Shown piece after piece: positions 7,070 through 15,886 of a DNA stretch of 64,000 nt. The position numbers and the translations under genes are program-made. The DNA comes from Calditrichota bacterium (GTDB lineage: Bacteria > Calditrichota > Calditrichia > Calditrichales > Calditrichaceae). The stretch spans positions 1-64,000 of the forward strand of contig JAJRSO010000075.1 of NCBI GenBank assembly GCA_024278755.1, read 5' to 3'. The stretch's first letter is position 1. The number at the start of each line of letters is the position of its first letter. A model generated the notes under the pieces. The model saw only the letters and a program-made list of their open reading frames with translations, was not told the DNA's origin and ran no database searches.

Positions 7070-8617
7070 ATGAAGTTAGAAAAAAACGTTTTGGGCCGTG
7101 AAGTCCCAACGGAAGTCAACGGCCGGCCGGCGACCCCTTTTCAGGGAATCGGTAAATTTCAGCCGAAAGGCCGCAAAGCGGGCGCGCCTATCCCCAGCGG
7201 CGCGAATTATAAATCCAGTAAAGTATTGGATAGCATCGACGCCGCTCTGAATAAAATGAACCTTTTTGACGGGATGACCATTTCCTTTCACCACCATCTG
7301 CGAAACGGGGATATTCTGGTTAATTTGGTTGTACAAAAATTAGCCGACCGCGGCCTTAAAGATATTGTGCTGGCGCCCTCGGCCCTGTTTCCGGTGCACG
7401 AACCGCTGGTGCGGCACATTAAAAACGGAACCGTTTCCCACGTGCTCGGTTCCATGAACGGACCGGTGGGACGTTTGTGTACGACCGGCGGAATGAAAAA
7501 GACGGCTGTTCTGCGTTCCCACGGCGGACGATACCGCGCCATTCAGGACGGCGATTTGCATATCGACGCCGCTTTTATTTCCGCGCCCACCGCCGATACC
7601 CACGGCAACGCCAACGGTGTGCTGGGTAAGTCTGCCTGCGGCCCGCTGGGCTTTGCCTTAGCCGATTCCCTGTATGCCGACCAGGTGGTGATTGTAACCG
7701 ATAACCTGGTGCCCTTTCCCACCTTTCCCTGGTCCATCGAAGGGGGCAATGTGGATTATGTGGTGAAAGTGGATTCGCTTGGCGACCCGCAAAAAATCGT
7801 TTCCGGCACCACCCAAATTACCACCGACCCCACCCGCTTGAAAATCGCCTCCATGGCCGCGCAGTTGGTACGGGACAGCGGAATGATTTACGAACCGGAA
7901 TTTTCCTTTCAGGCCGGGGCCGGCGGAATGTCTCTGGCCTTTATCCGGTACGTAGCCGAATATATGCGCGCTAAAAACGTAGTGGCCGATTTCGTACGCG
8001 GCGGTTCCACCAAAACCCTCACCGATATGCTGGATGAAGGTCTGACTAAATTTATTCTCGACGGACAGTCGTTTGATTTGGCCGGCGTGGCTTCCCTGCG
8101 CGATAACGTTAACCACATCGAAACCAATCCTTTTGTTTCTTATAATTATCACACAAAAGGCTGCTTTGCTCCGCGGGTAAAAGCGTCCGTTCTGGGCGGC
8201 ACCGAGGTGGATTTGGATTTTAACGTCAATGTGAACACCCATTCGGATGGTTGGCTGCTGCACGGCATCGGGGGGTTTCAGGACGCGGCCGACGCCGAGA
8301 TGACTATCATTACCGCGCCGCTGTACCGTAAAAGCAACCCCATTGTAGTGGAAAAGGTCGTCACGGTCACGGCCCCCGGCGCATCCATCGACGCTATCGT
8401 AACGGACGCGGGCATTGCCATTAATCCCAATCGGCAGGATTTGTTAGACCGGTTGAAAGATTCCGACCTGCCGCTTGTGCGTATCGAAGAGCTGCACGAA
8501 AAGGCCATTGCCATTACCGGCAAACCGGCCGCTTTTAAAACCAAAGACAAGGTGGTGGCGGTTATCGAATGGCGGGACGGCACCCTTATTGATTCGGTAA
8601 AAGAACTGGATGTTTAA
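7070..8617 (+). CDS. citF: Citrate lyase alpha subunit / citrate CoA-transferase
   Basis: 515 residues, close to the roughly 510 of CitF. Conserved blocks are FDGMTISFHHHLRNGD (about residues 66-81), RSHGGRYRAIQ (about 145), AFISAPTADTHGNANG, the FPTFPWSIEGGNVDYVVKVD block with the candidate catalytic Glu, and HSDGWLLHGIGG. CitF transfers the acyl-carrier or CoA group to citrate. The ATG at 7070 follows a GTGAGGT ribosome site; an upstream extension of the frame overlaps the ATPase remnant and is not coding. No citD, citE, citC, citG or citX gene is present in the window. With a separate citryl-CoA lyase 1.6 kb away on the other strand, it may use free CoA rather than an acyl carrier protein; that is inference. 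Confidence 0.9.
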   Translation: MKLEKNVLGREVPTEVNGRPATPFQGIGKFQPKGRKAGAPIPSGANYKSSKVLDSIDAALNKMNLFDGMTISFHHHLRNGDILVNLVVQKLADRGLKDIVLAPSALFPVHEPLVRHIKNGTVSHVLGSMNGPVGRLCTTGGMKKTAVLRSHGGRYRAIQDGDLHIDAAFISAPTADTHGNANGVLGKSACGPLGFALADSLYADQVVIVTDNLVPFPTFPWSIEGGNVDYVVKVDSLGDPQKIVSGTTQITTDPTRLKIASMAAQLVRDSGMIYEPEFSFQAGAGGMSLAFIRYVAEYMRAKNVVADFVRGGSTKTLTDMLDEGLTKFILDGQSFDLAGVASLRDNVNHIETNPFVSYNYHTKGCFAPRVKASVLGGTEVDLDFNVNVNTHSDGWLLHGIGGFQDAADAEMTIITAPLYRKSNPIVVEKVVTVTAPGASIDAIVTDAGIAINPNRQDLLDRLKDSDLPLVRIEELHEKAIAITGKPAAFKTKDKVVAVIEWRDGTLIDSVKELDV

Positions 8618-8674
8618 TATCATTTGTGGGGAACGGCAAATTTGCCTTCCTCAAAAATATGTTTGGAAAAATTC

Positions 8675-8706
8675 ATAGTAGGGAACGCCGATGCGTTCCC
8701 TACTAT
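8675..8706. repeat. Perfect 14-bp-stem hairpin
   Basis: ATAGTAGGGAACGC at 8675-8688 is perfectly complementary to GCGTTCCCTACTAT at 8693-8706 with a CGAT loop. It lies between citF and the DUF1684 lipoprotein gene. There is no T-run after it, so a repeat palindrome that may slow transcript decay or termination is more likely than a classical terminator. Confidence 0.7.
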
Positions 8707-8717
8707 TTGGGGGACCA

Positions 8718-9620
8718 ATGAAAATTTTAATAAAACCGTTGATTTTTCTTTTCGCCCTTCTAATCATGACTTCAGCTTGTAAGCAGAATAAACCCGCCCA
8801 ATCCTACGAAGCGAAAATTAATGAATGGCATAAAAAACGCGAGCAGTCGCTTACAAAAAAAGATAGCTGGCTGAGTCTATCCGGGCTGTTCTGGTTAAAT
8901 GAAGGCGAAAACACCTTTGGCTCGGATAAAAGCAATCAAATTATTTTTCCCGAAAAGGCGCCGGCTTTCATGGGCGGTTTTTATGTGCGCGCCGGGAAAG
9001 TAAAAGTGATTCTAAAAAAAGAGTCGGGCGTAACCATCGACGGGAAATCCATTCCGGAAAAAACACTTGTCCCCGATGTGGACGGCGAGCCCACGCTTTT
9101 ACAGTATGGCAGCCTGAGCTGGTATGTAATTAAACGCGGCGATAAATTTCTGATTCGTTTAAAGGACAGCGAAAGCCCGGCCCTTTTAAATTTTACGGGC
9201 GTCGAGCGCTATCCGGTGGCTAAAAAATGGCGGGTAAAAGCGCGCTTAAAACCATACGATCCACCCAAAAAACTGAAAATTGCCAATGTGCTGGGGCAGG
9301 TATCCGAGACGGACTGTCCGGGCGTGCTGCTGTTTGAAATAGAGGGCAAAACATACCGTTTAGAGCCGGAAGGCAAACGCGGCGATAAAAAATGGTTTCT
9401 TAATTTTTCCGATGAAACCAGCGGACGCGAAACCTACGGCGCCGGCCGCTATCTCGTACTAGACGTCCCGGATGAAAAGGGCGATACCCATATCGATTTC
9501 AATAAAGCGTACAATCCGCCCTGCGCCTTTTCGCCGTACGCCACCTGTCCGCTGCCGCCGAAAGGGAATCATTTATCTGTAAAAATTACGGCAGGGGAGA
9601 AAGACTACGGACATCATTAA
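8718..9620 (+). CDS. DUF1684 lipoprotein
   Basis: 300 residues with a lipoprotein signal peptide: a hydrophobic stretch (LIFLFALLIM) and a TSAC lipobox putting the lipid-bearing Cys near residue 21. The mature part has the DUF1684 features: SWLSLSGLFWLNEG (about residues 50-63), FYVRAGKV, the GVERYPV turn, and the ending YNPPCAFSPYATCPLPP. The domain is predicted to be mostly beta and its function is unknown. I start at ATG 8718, right after the hairpin at 8675-8706; a longer frame upstream runs through that hairpin and is unlikely to be translated. It stands alone between repeats on both sides. Confidence 0.85.
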   Translation: MKILIKPLIFLFALLIMTSACKQNKPAQSYEAKINEWHKKREQSLTKKDSWLSLSGLFWLNEGENTFGSDKSNQIIFPEKAPAFMGGFYVRAGKVKVILKKESGVTIDGKSIPEKTLVPDVDGEPTLLQYGSLSWYVIKRGDKFLIRLKDSESPALLNFTGVERYPVAKKWRVKARLKPYDPPKKLKIANVLGQVSETDCPGVLLFEIEGKTYRLEPEGKRGDKKWFLNFSDETSGRETYGAGRYLVLDVPDEKGDTHIDFNKAYNPPCAFSPYATCPLPPKGNHLSVKITAGEKDYGHH

Positions 9621-9624
9621 AGGA

Positions 9625-9745
9625 TTGGTTATTGAGTTTTTAAGTTGTTAGGGGAAAATCTGTTCGTGCTTTGTATCAAAACCTTCGTTGATTAATAACT
9701 TAATAACCGAATAACTTGGGTAACTCAACAACCAATAACCCAACA
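9625..9745. repeat. GTTATTGAGTTTTTAAGTTG-type intergenic repeat
   Basis: The left part (GGTTATTGAGTTTTTAAGTT) is complementary in words to the right part (AATAACTTAATAACC, AACTCAACAACCAATAACC). It belongs to the same family as 4590-4690. It fills the whole gap between the DUF1684 and UPF0489 genes. Confidence 0.5.
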
Positions 9746-9752
9746 GCAAACA

Positions 9753-10481
9753 ATGAACATCAAACTATTACAATCCTTTTATTCCGGTTTTGAAATAAAC
9801 GAACCCGCGGGCAATAACGCCTTTTCGTACGGGCAGCGCCAAAATAAATCAATCTGGGTGCCGCCGCTGATTCCGGGCGCTCTGACCGATGTGACGCAGG
9901 GCGACAAAATTGTTTTCAGCGAAATCGAGGACGGCGTCGAGAAAAACCGTAACGGTCTAAAAAACTTTGTTTACTTATCGTATCACCACAAAAATATTTT
10001 TATTTTTGATAACCATAACCACGCTTTCTTTTTCTGGATGACCGGGTACCTGCAGGACAAAATTAATCCCGGTCTGCCGCTTGTGCACATCGACCAGCAC
10101 AGCGATATGCGCGAGCCGCCAATCTACCCTGGTTTTAGCTTGGACAAAAAAACAGATGTATCGGATATATTTAATTACACAAATTACACCTTAAACGTGG
10201 GCTCTTTTATCCAACCGGCTTTAAGGCTGGGCCTGTTTTCCGAAGTTCAGATTATCGATAGTTCAACAACCTTTACGCGAGATATGCCGGCGCGTTTTGT
10301 TTTGGATATTGATATGGATATCTTTTCGGAGGAGATGGCGTATATTGATGAAACGCTAAAACGGGATAAAATCAGACGGTACATAAAAGCGGCGGAATTC
10401 ATTACCATTGCCACCAGCCCCTATTTTATGAATCAGAAAAAAGCAGTATCGCTAATCCGGAAATTTTTTACAAGAGACTGA
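9753..10481 (+). CDS. UPF0489 family protein
   Basis: 242 residues, the size of the UPF0489 (C5orf22-like) family. The metal-ligand-like motifs that give the family its arginase/deacetylase-like look are clear: FDNHNHAFFFW (about residues 89-99), HIDQHSDMR (about 117-125) and FVLDIDMDIF (about 184-193). The protein is cytosolic by appearance, with no signal peptide. Enzyme activity has not been established for the family. It lies alone downstream of a repeat, followed 90 bp later by a barrel-protein gene. Family assignment rests on these motifs. Confidence 0.8.
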   Translation: MNIKLLQSFYSGFEINEPAGNNAFSYGQRQNKSIWVPPLIPGALTDVTQGDKIVFSEIEDGVEKNRNGLKNFVYLSYHHKNIFIFDNHNHAFFFWMTGYLQDKINPGLPLVHIDQHSDMREPPIYPGFSLDKKTDVSDIFNYTNYTLNVGSFIQPALRLGLFSEVQIIDSSTTFTRDMPARFVLDIDMDIFSEEMAYIDETLKRDKIRRYIKAAEFITIATSPYFMNQKKAVSLIRKFFTRD

Positions 10482-10572
10482 AAAATTGCAAATGTGAACA
10501 GAATCACTTTTTTTCATACAAATTAGATGTATTTATGTACAAATAAACTACTTAACACAGGGGATAATAAAA

Positions 10573-11238
10573 ATGAAAAAGACGGTTTTAATGGTAATGA
10601 GTGCTCTGGTTTTGGCCGGAGGCGTTTACGGGCAACAGGGAACAAAAGTGGATACGCTGCTGGATAACCAGAAAAAAATGCTGGACAATCAGCAAAGAAT
10701 TTTGCAACAAACAAAAATTGTTGATCCTTTGGCGGGAAAACATTTTGGAATTGAATTCAATCCGGCGCTTTTGTTGGCCGGACTGGGAAATGATGTGCTG
10801 TATTTATCCGGCGGCTTTTCATTATTTAATATGGCGCCTCAGGCCGAACTTGCCTTCCCGATTTTTTACCGTAACTATCAGAATGAAAATGAAAAGTTAC
10901 TAACGGCGGATATTCACTACCGTCTGTTTTTCAATAAAGTAAAACGCGGGTTTTATGCCAGCGCAGGATTAAGGTATGCGCAACTACAGGGTAAAGAGGA
11001 GGACGGCGATATCTTTGGTGACAAGGATGATAATTTGAAGCAAGTTACAATTCATAAATTTGGCGCCTTTTTTGGAATTGGCTATCGCTATTTTTCGAAG
11101 ATTGGTATTTATTGGGGAACCGGCTTGATTCTGGGAACCTATTTTTCAGATGATTCGGATAAAATAAAGGGAGCCTTTATGGATCAGGGCAAGTTTTTGT
11201 TTGATATTGAACTGCTCAAAATCGGCTATGCTTTTTAA
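10573..11238 (+). CDS. Predicted outer-membrane beta-barrel protein
   Basis: 221 residues with a classical signal peptide (MKKTVLMVMSALVLAGGVYG, then QQG). A short heptad-like segment follows (LLDNQKKMLDNQQRILQQ, about residues 30-47) that could form a coiled coil in the periplasm. The rest alternates hydrophobic and polar residues and ends in KIGYAF, an aromatic-terminated strand as expected for outer-membrane barrels recognised by the BAM machinery. I do not recognise a named family. AGGGGATAA precedes the ATG. The neighbouring genes downstream also encode exported proteins on the same strand, so the three may form a unit. Confidence 0.7.
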   Translation: MKKTVLMVMSALVLAGGVYGQQGTKVDTLLDNQKKMLDNQQRILQQTKIVDPLAGKHFGIEFNPALLLAGLGNDVLYLSGGFSLFNMAPQAELAFPIFYRNYQNENEKLLTADIHYRLFFNKVKRGFYASAGLRYAQLQGKEEDGDIFGDKDDNLKQVTIHKFGAFFGIGYRYFSKIGIYWGTGLILGTYFSDDSDKIKGAFMDQGKFLFDIELLKIGYAF

Positions 11239-11335
11239 ATATGCGTTGCTTCTTTGCAGAAACAGTTGCGTTTTAACTCGTTCGTTTTGTACCTTATTGC
11301 TCGATTTCCCGATCAACCTAACCAAAGGAGAGCAG

Positions 11336-11863
11336 ATGAAGCGATTAATGATTTTAATTGTAATGGTGTTTTTTACGGGTTTGTATGCGCAGCAAAAATT
11401 ACAAGTTGGAATGACCGCGCCGGACTGGGCCTTCCCGGATGCCGATGGTAAAACCTTTACAATGCAAAGCTGGGCCGGAAAAGTTCTGCAAGTCAATTAT
11501 GTGGATCCGGATGAAACGGAAATGAACGAGCCGTTTAACGACGCCGTTAAAAAAGCGATTGACGTGGACAGCCTCATATCCCGCGATAAATATAAAGGAA
11601 TGGGCGTCGTTGATTGTGCCGCAACCTGGAAACCGGATGTTCTGATACGCATTATCGCCGGGAAAAAGGCCAAAAAATTCAATACGACGGTCCTCTTTGA
11701 TTATGACGCTAAGTTACGTAAATCCTGGAACCTGAAAGAAGACAGTTACAACATTATTATTCTGGATAAAAATCGTGTGGTCCGAGCGCTGTACAAAGGT
11801 AAAATTCCCCAAGCGGATTTTCCGAAATTGATTAAACTGATTGCCGAACTGCAGGATCAATAA
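11336..11863 (+). CDS. Exported thioredoxin-fold (YtfJ-like) protein
   Basis: 175 residues with a signal peptide ending LYA-QQ. The mature part starts like a periplasmic thioredoxin-like protein (VGMTAPDWAFPDADGK, about residues 24-39) and continues with GKVLQVNYVDPDE, where YtfJ and TlpA proteins have the first beta strand. There is no CXXC pair; the single Cys in VVDCAATW is not at the usual redox position. A disulfide reductase role is therefore not supported. The ATG at 11336 has AAAGGAGAGCAG upstream, deciding the start over the longer upstream frame. It lies 97 bp after the barrel gene. Confidence 0.7.
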   Translation: MKRLMILIVMVFFTGLYAQQKLQVGMTAPDWAFPDADGKTFTMQSWAGKVLQVNYVDPDETEMNEPFNDAVKKAIDVDSLISRDKYKGMGVVDCAATWKPDVLIRIIAGKKAKKFNTTVLFDYDAKLRKSWNLKEDSYNIIILDKNRVVRALYKGKIPQADFPKLIKLIAELQDQ

Positions 11864-11948
11864 AACAGACGGTTAAATACATTTTTTAACAGGGCGGCGC
11901 TTTTTTGAACGGATTCGAAAGTTCCGCCTTTTTGGGGAAGGCTGAAAA

Positions 11949-13079
11949 ATGAAACTGTTTTTTTCCATTCTTCTTTTTGCCTGCGGAATTTTATTTGCCG
12001 GCGACGATGGCCGCGTAGAAACGACCGTTCCGTTATTCGTGCAGCAACTGCCCATAGAATCGTTTCACAGCATCGGATTCTCAAATATGTTTTCGGCGGA
12101 TGCCGCGTCCATTGCTTCCACAAACCCGGCCGTATTGGCTTCTTTTTCAAATCCTTCTGTTGGTTTCGAATATGAATATGCCGCCCGGGAGCATCTGTTT
12201 TCGGATATATATGTGGAACGGGCCTCGCAGCAGTTGCCGTTGGCGGCCGGTATCGTGTATCCCTTAAAAAACGTACAATTCGGACTTTCCTGGCAGCGGA
12301 AATACGCGAATTATATGGATTATGGAGAAAATCCGGGTGGTACCGGGGAGACAATTCACGCCGTATCCGAATCTAATTTATACAGCCTTGCGGGAATTAT
12401 ATCGTTCTCCAGGGACAATATGTTTCGCAAAGGCGACCGGCTGGCGCTCGGCGTGCAGATTTCTACGGACAATTTGATTGTTTCGGAAAAAATATACCAA
12501 ACGACCGGCCGGGTGAATGGCCGCGTTTTAACCAGCCGTATTGGTCTGCAATATGTTATAAATTCAAAATTTGCCATTGCCTTCGTATTTGATAAAGCGC
12601 CGGATATTCGCAGTCAAATAAAACTTGAGGAGAAATCTTTCACTGTCGATACCACCTCGGGGCTTGAGCTTTATACCGAAAGAGAAACCACGAATTCGTA
12701 TCATCTTATTTTCCCGGATAAGGCCGTGTTTGGCCTGAATTTTTCGCCCAATGAGCGGGTAAATATTTCCGCAGCGGTGGCGTATGTTTTATGGAGCAAG
12801 GTGTATTCGGGATACCGGGATCAACTGGATTTTTCACTGGGAACCATTATTGTTCTGCCGGGGCTGTTTGATATTTCCGCCGGTCTTCTTACCACCGATC
12901 GGCAAGCAAAAAACAATACTCCCCTTTGGGGCAGTGAAGCGCTGTATTTAAACGCCGGACTGCGTAAACAGATTGGAGCCGTTTTGCTTCGGGCCGAAAT
13001 TTATGACAGCCGTTTGCTTTCGGATAAATCCCGTCGGCAGATGATCGTTAAGGGCGGCATCAGTTGGGTTTTCCGCTGA
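11949..13079 (+). CDS. Outer-membrane protein, FadL/PorV-like barrel
   Basis: 376 residues with a signal peptide ending LFAG-DD. Early in the mature part is FSNMFSADAASIASTNPAVL, the Asn-Pro-Ala segment typical of OmpP1/FadL and PorV/PorQ-type barrels that follows the N-terminal plug. Repeated strands follow (VGFEYEYAA, FGLSWQRKYA, LALGVQIS, FAIAFVFDKAP, RVNISAAVAYVLWSK) and it ends in GGISWVFR. PorV-type proteins help export proteins with C-terminal sorting domains, and such a protein is encoded at 27979, but FadL-type uptake is equally possible. Its last 20 bases overlap the end of the response-regulator gene on the opposite strand. Confidence 0.7.
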   Translation: MKLFFSILLFACGILFAGDDGRVETTVPLFVQQLPIESFHSIGFSNMFSADAASIASTNPAVLASFSNPSVGFEYEYAAREHLFSDIYVERASQQLPLAAGIVYPLKNVQFGLSWQRKYANYMDYGENPGGTGETIHAVSESNLYSLAGIISFSRDNMFRKGDRLALGVQISTDNLIVSEKIYQTTGRVNGRVLTSRIGLQYVINSKFAIAFVFDKAPDIRSQIKLEEKSFTVDTTSGLELYTERETTNSYHLIFPDKAVFGLNFSPNERVNISAAVAYVLWSKVYSGYRDQLDFSLGTIIVLPGLFDISAGLLTTDRQAKNNTPLWGSEALYLNAGLRKQIGAVLLRAEIYDSRLLSDKSRRQMIVKGGISWVFR

Positions 13080-14436
13080 AATCCGTGATCTGTAATTTTT
13101 CCATTTTACTGCGCAGGGTGCTGCGCGGAATTTTTAACAGCCGGGCGGCGTCACTAATGTTTTGCCCGGCTTTTTTTATGGCCATTACAATAAGTTCTTT
13201 TTCCTGTTTCTGCAGATAGGGCTGAATGCCTCTGAATTCTTCAAAATTTAGTACCCCGCTGTTAATCGCCAAAAGGGGTTGCGACTGAACGTCCTGCGTA
13301 TGCAGCTGTTCGATAAAATAATCAAATTCGGGCATGGCCAGCAGGCGTCCGGCCATATTTTCCAATTCACGTACATTTCCGGGCCAGCTATATTTTTCCA
13401 TAATTTCAAGCTGCGCTTTGGAAAGCCTCGGTTTCTTATGACCATCGCCCAGTTTATCTAAAAAATGGTCCAGTAAAAGCGGAATATCTTCTTTGCGTTC
13501 GCGTAACGGCGGAATGAGCAGGGGAATAATACTAAGTCGGTAAAACAAATCTTCCCGGAATTTTTTTTGTGCAATCAATTCCCGTAAATCTACTTTAGTA
13601 GCGGCGATTATACGCAAATCCAATGTAATTTCTTTATCGCCACCCACCCGGTTAATGGTCCGTTCCTGTAAAAAACGAAGCAGTTTTACCTGCATCGAAA
13701 GGGGCATATCGTCAATATCATCGATAAATAGTGTGCCGCCCTCAGCCCGTTCAAAATATCCGCTGTGCTGCTTACCGGCTCCGGTAAAGGCGCCTTTTTC
13801 GTGGCCAAACAATTCGCTCTCCAAAAGTGTTTCCGGAATGGAGGCGCAGTTTACCGCGATAAACGGTTTGTTATGGCGCGGACTGTGGTAATGTAAAAAA
13901 CGGGCGGCCACCTCTTTGCCGGTTCCGCTCTCCCCCTGAATGAGTACGGTAAAATCGTTCTGCGCAATTATTTTGAGAGTGGAAACAAGATGGCGCATGA
14001 CCGCGGACCGTCCGATAAGGGTGCGGTTTTCAAAACTTTTGATACGTTTTTTTAGGCGGATATTTTCCGTTATCACTTCTTTAAACTGTTTGATTTTATT
14101 CAACAGGGCCAGCAGCTCATCCGGCGAAAAGGGTTTGGTCAGGTAATCGTAGGCGCCCAGCTTTAAGGCCTGTACGGCCGTATCCACACTGGCGTAGGCG
14201 GTCATTACAATTACAGGACAGTTGGGACGGCTCTCCTTTGCTTTCTTTAAAATATCAATTCCGCTCATAACGGGCAGGCGCAAATCGGTTAGCAGTACAT
14301 CAAAACGTTCTGCCTGAAAAGCGGCCAGACCTTCGGTTCCCGTTGCACAGGCAGTAACCTGATACCCCTCCTCCGAAAGTGTATCGGTTAGGGTAATGCG
14401 GGTGATTTTTTCATCCTCAATCAATAATACTTTCAT
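13060..14436 (-). CDS. Sigma-54-dependent response regulator (NtrC/AtoC type)
   Basis: 458 residues. Receiver domain, residues 1-120, with the phospho-acceptor Asp in DVLLTDLRLPVMSG (about 51) and the Lys in YDYLTKPF. AAA+ domain, about 140-375: Walker A GESGTGKE, the sigma-54 contact loop GAFTGA, Walker B GGTLFIDDID. A Fis-type helix-turn-helix ends the protein (NISDAARLLKIPRSTLRSKM). All parts needed to activate sigma-54 promoters are present. It overlaps the kinase gene by 20 bases, so the two are translationally coupled. A sigma-54 promoter sits just beyond the other end of the operon at 17162, making that divergent gene the obvious target. Confidence 0.95.
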   Translation of the reverse strand: MKVLLIEDEKITRITLTDTLSEEGYQVTACATGTEGLAAFQAERFDVLLTDLRLPVMSGIDILKKAKESRPNCPVIVMTAYASVDTAVQALKLGAYDYLTKPFSPDELLALLNKIKQFKEVITENIRLKKRIKSFENRTLIGRSAVMRHLVSTLKIIAQNDFTVLIQGESGTGKEVAARFLHYHSPRHNKPFIAVNCASIPETLLESELFGHEKGAFTGAGKQHSGYFERAEGGTLFIDDIDDMPLSMQVKLLRFLQERTINRVGGDKEITLDLRIIAATKVDLRELIAQKKFREDLFYRLSIIPLLIPPLRERKEDIPLLLDHFLDKLGDGHKKPRLSKAQLEIMEKYSWPGNVRELENMAGRLLAMPEFDYFIEQLHTQDVQSQPLLAINSGVLNFEEFRGIQPYLQKQEKELIVMAIKKAGQNISDAARLLKIPRSTLRSKMEKLQITDFSGKPN

Positions 14437-15886
14437 GATGCCTCTTTATGGGAAGTTGAATGATAAAAGAAGTGGAAGGACCGTCGCTCTTTACATTAAT
14501 TTGGCCATTATGCGCTTCGACAATGCCGAGACTGACAGATAAACCCAAACCGGTTCCCTGGCCTTCCTCTTTAGTGGTAAAAAAGGGGTCAAAAATTTTA
14601 TCGATAATTTTTTTCGAAATACCGGCTCCATCGTCAGAAACTTCCAGCTCTATTTTTTCAGTTCCGAATTTTCGGGTACCGATGCGAATATTTCCATCTT
14701 TTCCTACTGCGTCTACGGCGTTTATAAGCAGATTCATTAAAACTTCCTGGATTAACTGAGCGTCGGCCTCGATCTCAGGAAGTTCCGGGTCCAAAACGGT
14801 TTTCAGGCGAATCTGTTTTTCATTCAGTCGGTATTCGAGGAGAGAGCAGACCAGTTCAATTTCCTTGTTCATATTTACCGGGCGAAATTTGGTGCGCTCC
14901 TGGCGGGAAAAATTCAGTAGTTTATGTACGATGGTTTCGATATGCGTAAGCCCTTCATCAATCAGGGGTAAATATTTCGCTCTTTGCCCGGGATCGTCCG
15001 CATGACGCTGCAGAACGTACACGCAGTTTTTAATTCCGTTTAAAGGATTGTTGATTTCGTGAGCAACGCCCGAAGCCAGGCGCCCGACCGAAGCCAGCTT
15101 TTCGGCCTGATAAATCTGTTTTTGAGCAGAAATAAGTTTTTGTCGTGAAGTGTGCAACCGGTTTTTTAATTCTTCGAAACGGCGCATTAAAAAACCGGTT
15201 TCATCGTGAATAACCGGCAAAGGGTCTTCAATAGGATTTTGTAAATCATAGCGATCCATATTTTTTACCAGAGCAGATAAAGAAGAGGTAAGCTTGCCGG
15301 CAAAGTAGAACAAAAGCAGCAGCACAAAACACAGGCTGATGGTTGTGAGTCCGCTAAGCAGAAAAAAGATATTACGGATCGCCTGCCGCAACGGTTCGGC
15401 GTCAAAAGCGGTTTGCAAAACGCCCCAGTATTTCCCTCCGGTACGCAGCGGGAAATTTGTTTCGATGATCCAGCCTAAATCGGGATGTTTAAAAATGGCG
15501 GTAACCGGTTTATCGAATCCGGAAATAATGGGGGCGGGAAAATGGCTTTGTCCCGAAAGAGCGCTGATTTGACTGTGGGCCTTTAGGTTACCTTGTGCAT
15601 CCGTTACGGATATATATTTTACCCGGGCGTTTTGCTGGGCGTAATTGGATATATAGGATTGCAGATACCCTTCGCTTTCCTGAAGCCCGTTTTCATGGTA
15701 AATAAGCGCATCCAGCACCGAAAAAGAAAAAGACTGGGCAATTGCTTCGGAGTTTTTTATCTGATCTTCGATAATCAATTTTCGCCATTGGTACAGCACG
15801 CTTAGCGAGATTATAAGCATCAGAAGAATAATTAACGAACCAAAACTAAGCAGGATTCGGCCCTTCAGGCTAATAAACCGTCTCAT
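14417..15886 (-). CDS. Sensor histidine kinase
   Basis: 489 residues. A transmembrane helix at about 9-30, a periplasmic sensory region of about 150 residues (with ISVTDAQGNLKAHS, a double-Cache-like feature), a second helix at about 185-210, a HAMP-like linker, then the HisKA domain with GVAHEINNPLNG (phospho-accepting His about 275) and the ATPase domain with NLLINAVDA, DDGAGI and GTGLGLSV. The start ATG overlaps the end of the upstream binding-protein gene, and the end overlaps the regulator. The order binding protein, kinase, activator suggests that the binding protein feeds a ligand signal to this kinase. Confidence 0.93.
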   Translation of the reverse strand: MRRFISLKGRILLSFGSLIILLMLIISLSVLYQWRKLIIEDQIKNSEAIAQSFSFSVLDALIYHENGLQESEGYLQSYISNYAQQNARVKYISVTDAQGNLKAHSQISALSGQSHFPAPIISGFDKPVTAIFKHPDLGWIIETNFPLRTGGKYWGVLQTAFDAEPLRQAIRNIFFLLSGLTTISLCFVLLLLFYFAGKLTSSLSALVKNMDRYDLQNPIEDPLPVIHDETGFLMRRFEELKNRLHTSRQKLISAQKQIYQAEKLASVGRLASGVAHEINNPLNGIKNCVYVLQRHADDPGQRAKYLPLIDEGLTHIETIVHKLLNFSRQERTKFRPVNMNKEIELVCSLLEYRLNEKQIRLKTVLDPELPEIEADAQLIQEVLMNLLINAVDAVGKDGNIRIGTRKFGTEKIELEVSDDGAGISKKIIDKIFDPFFTTKEEGQGTGLGLSVSLGIVEAHNGQINVKSDGPSTSFIIQLPIKRHHESIID

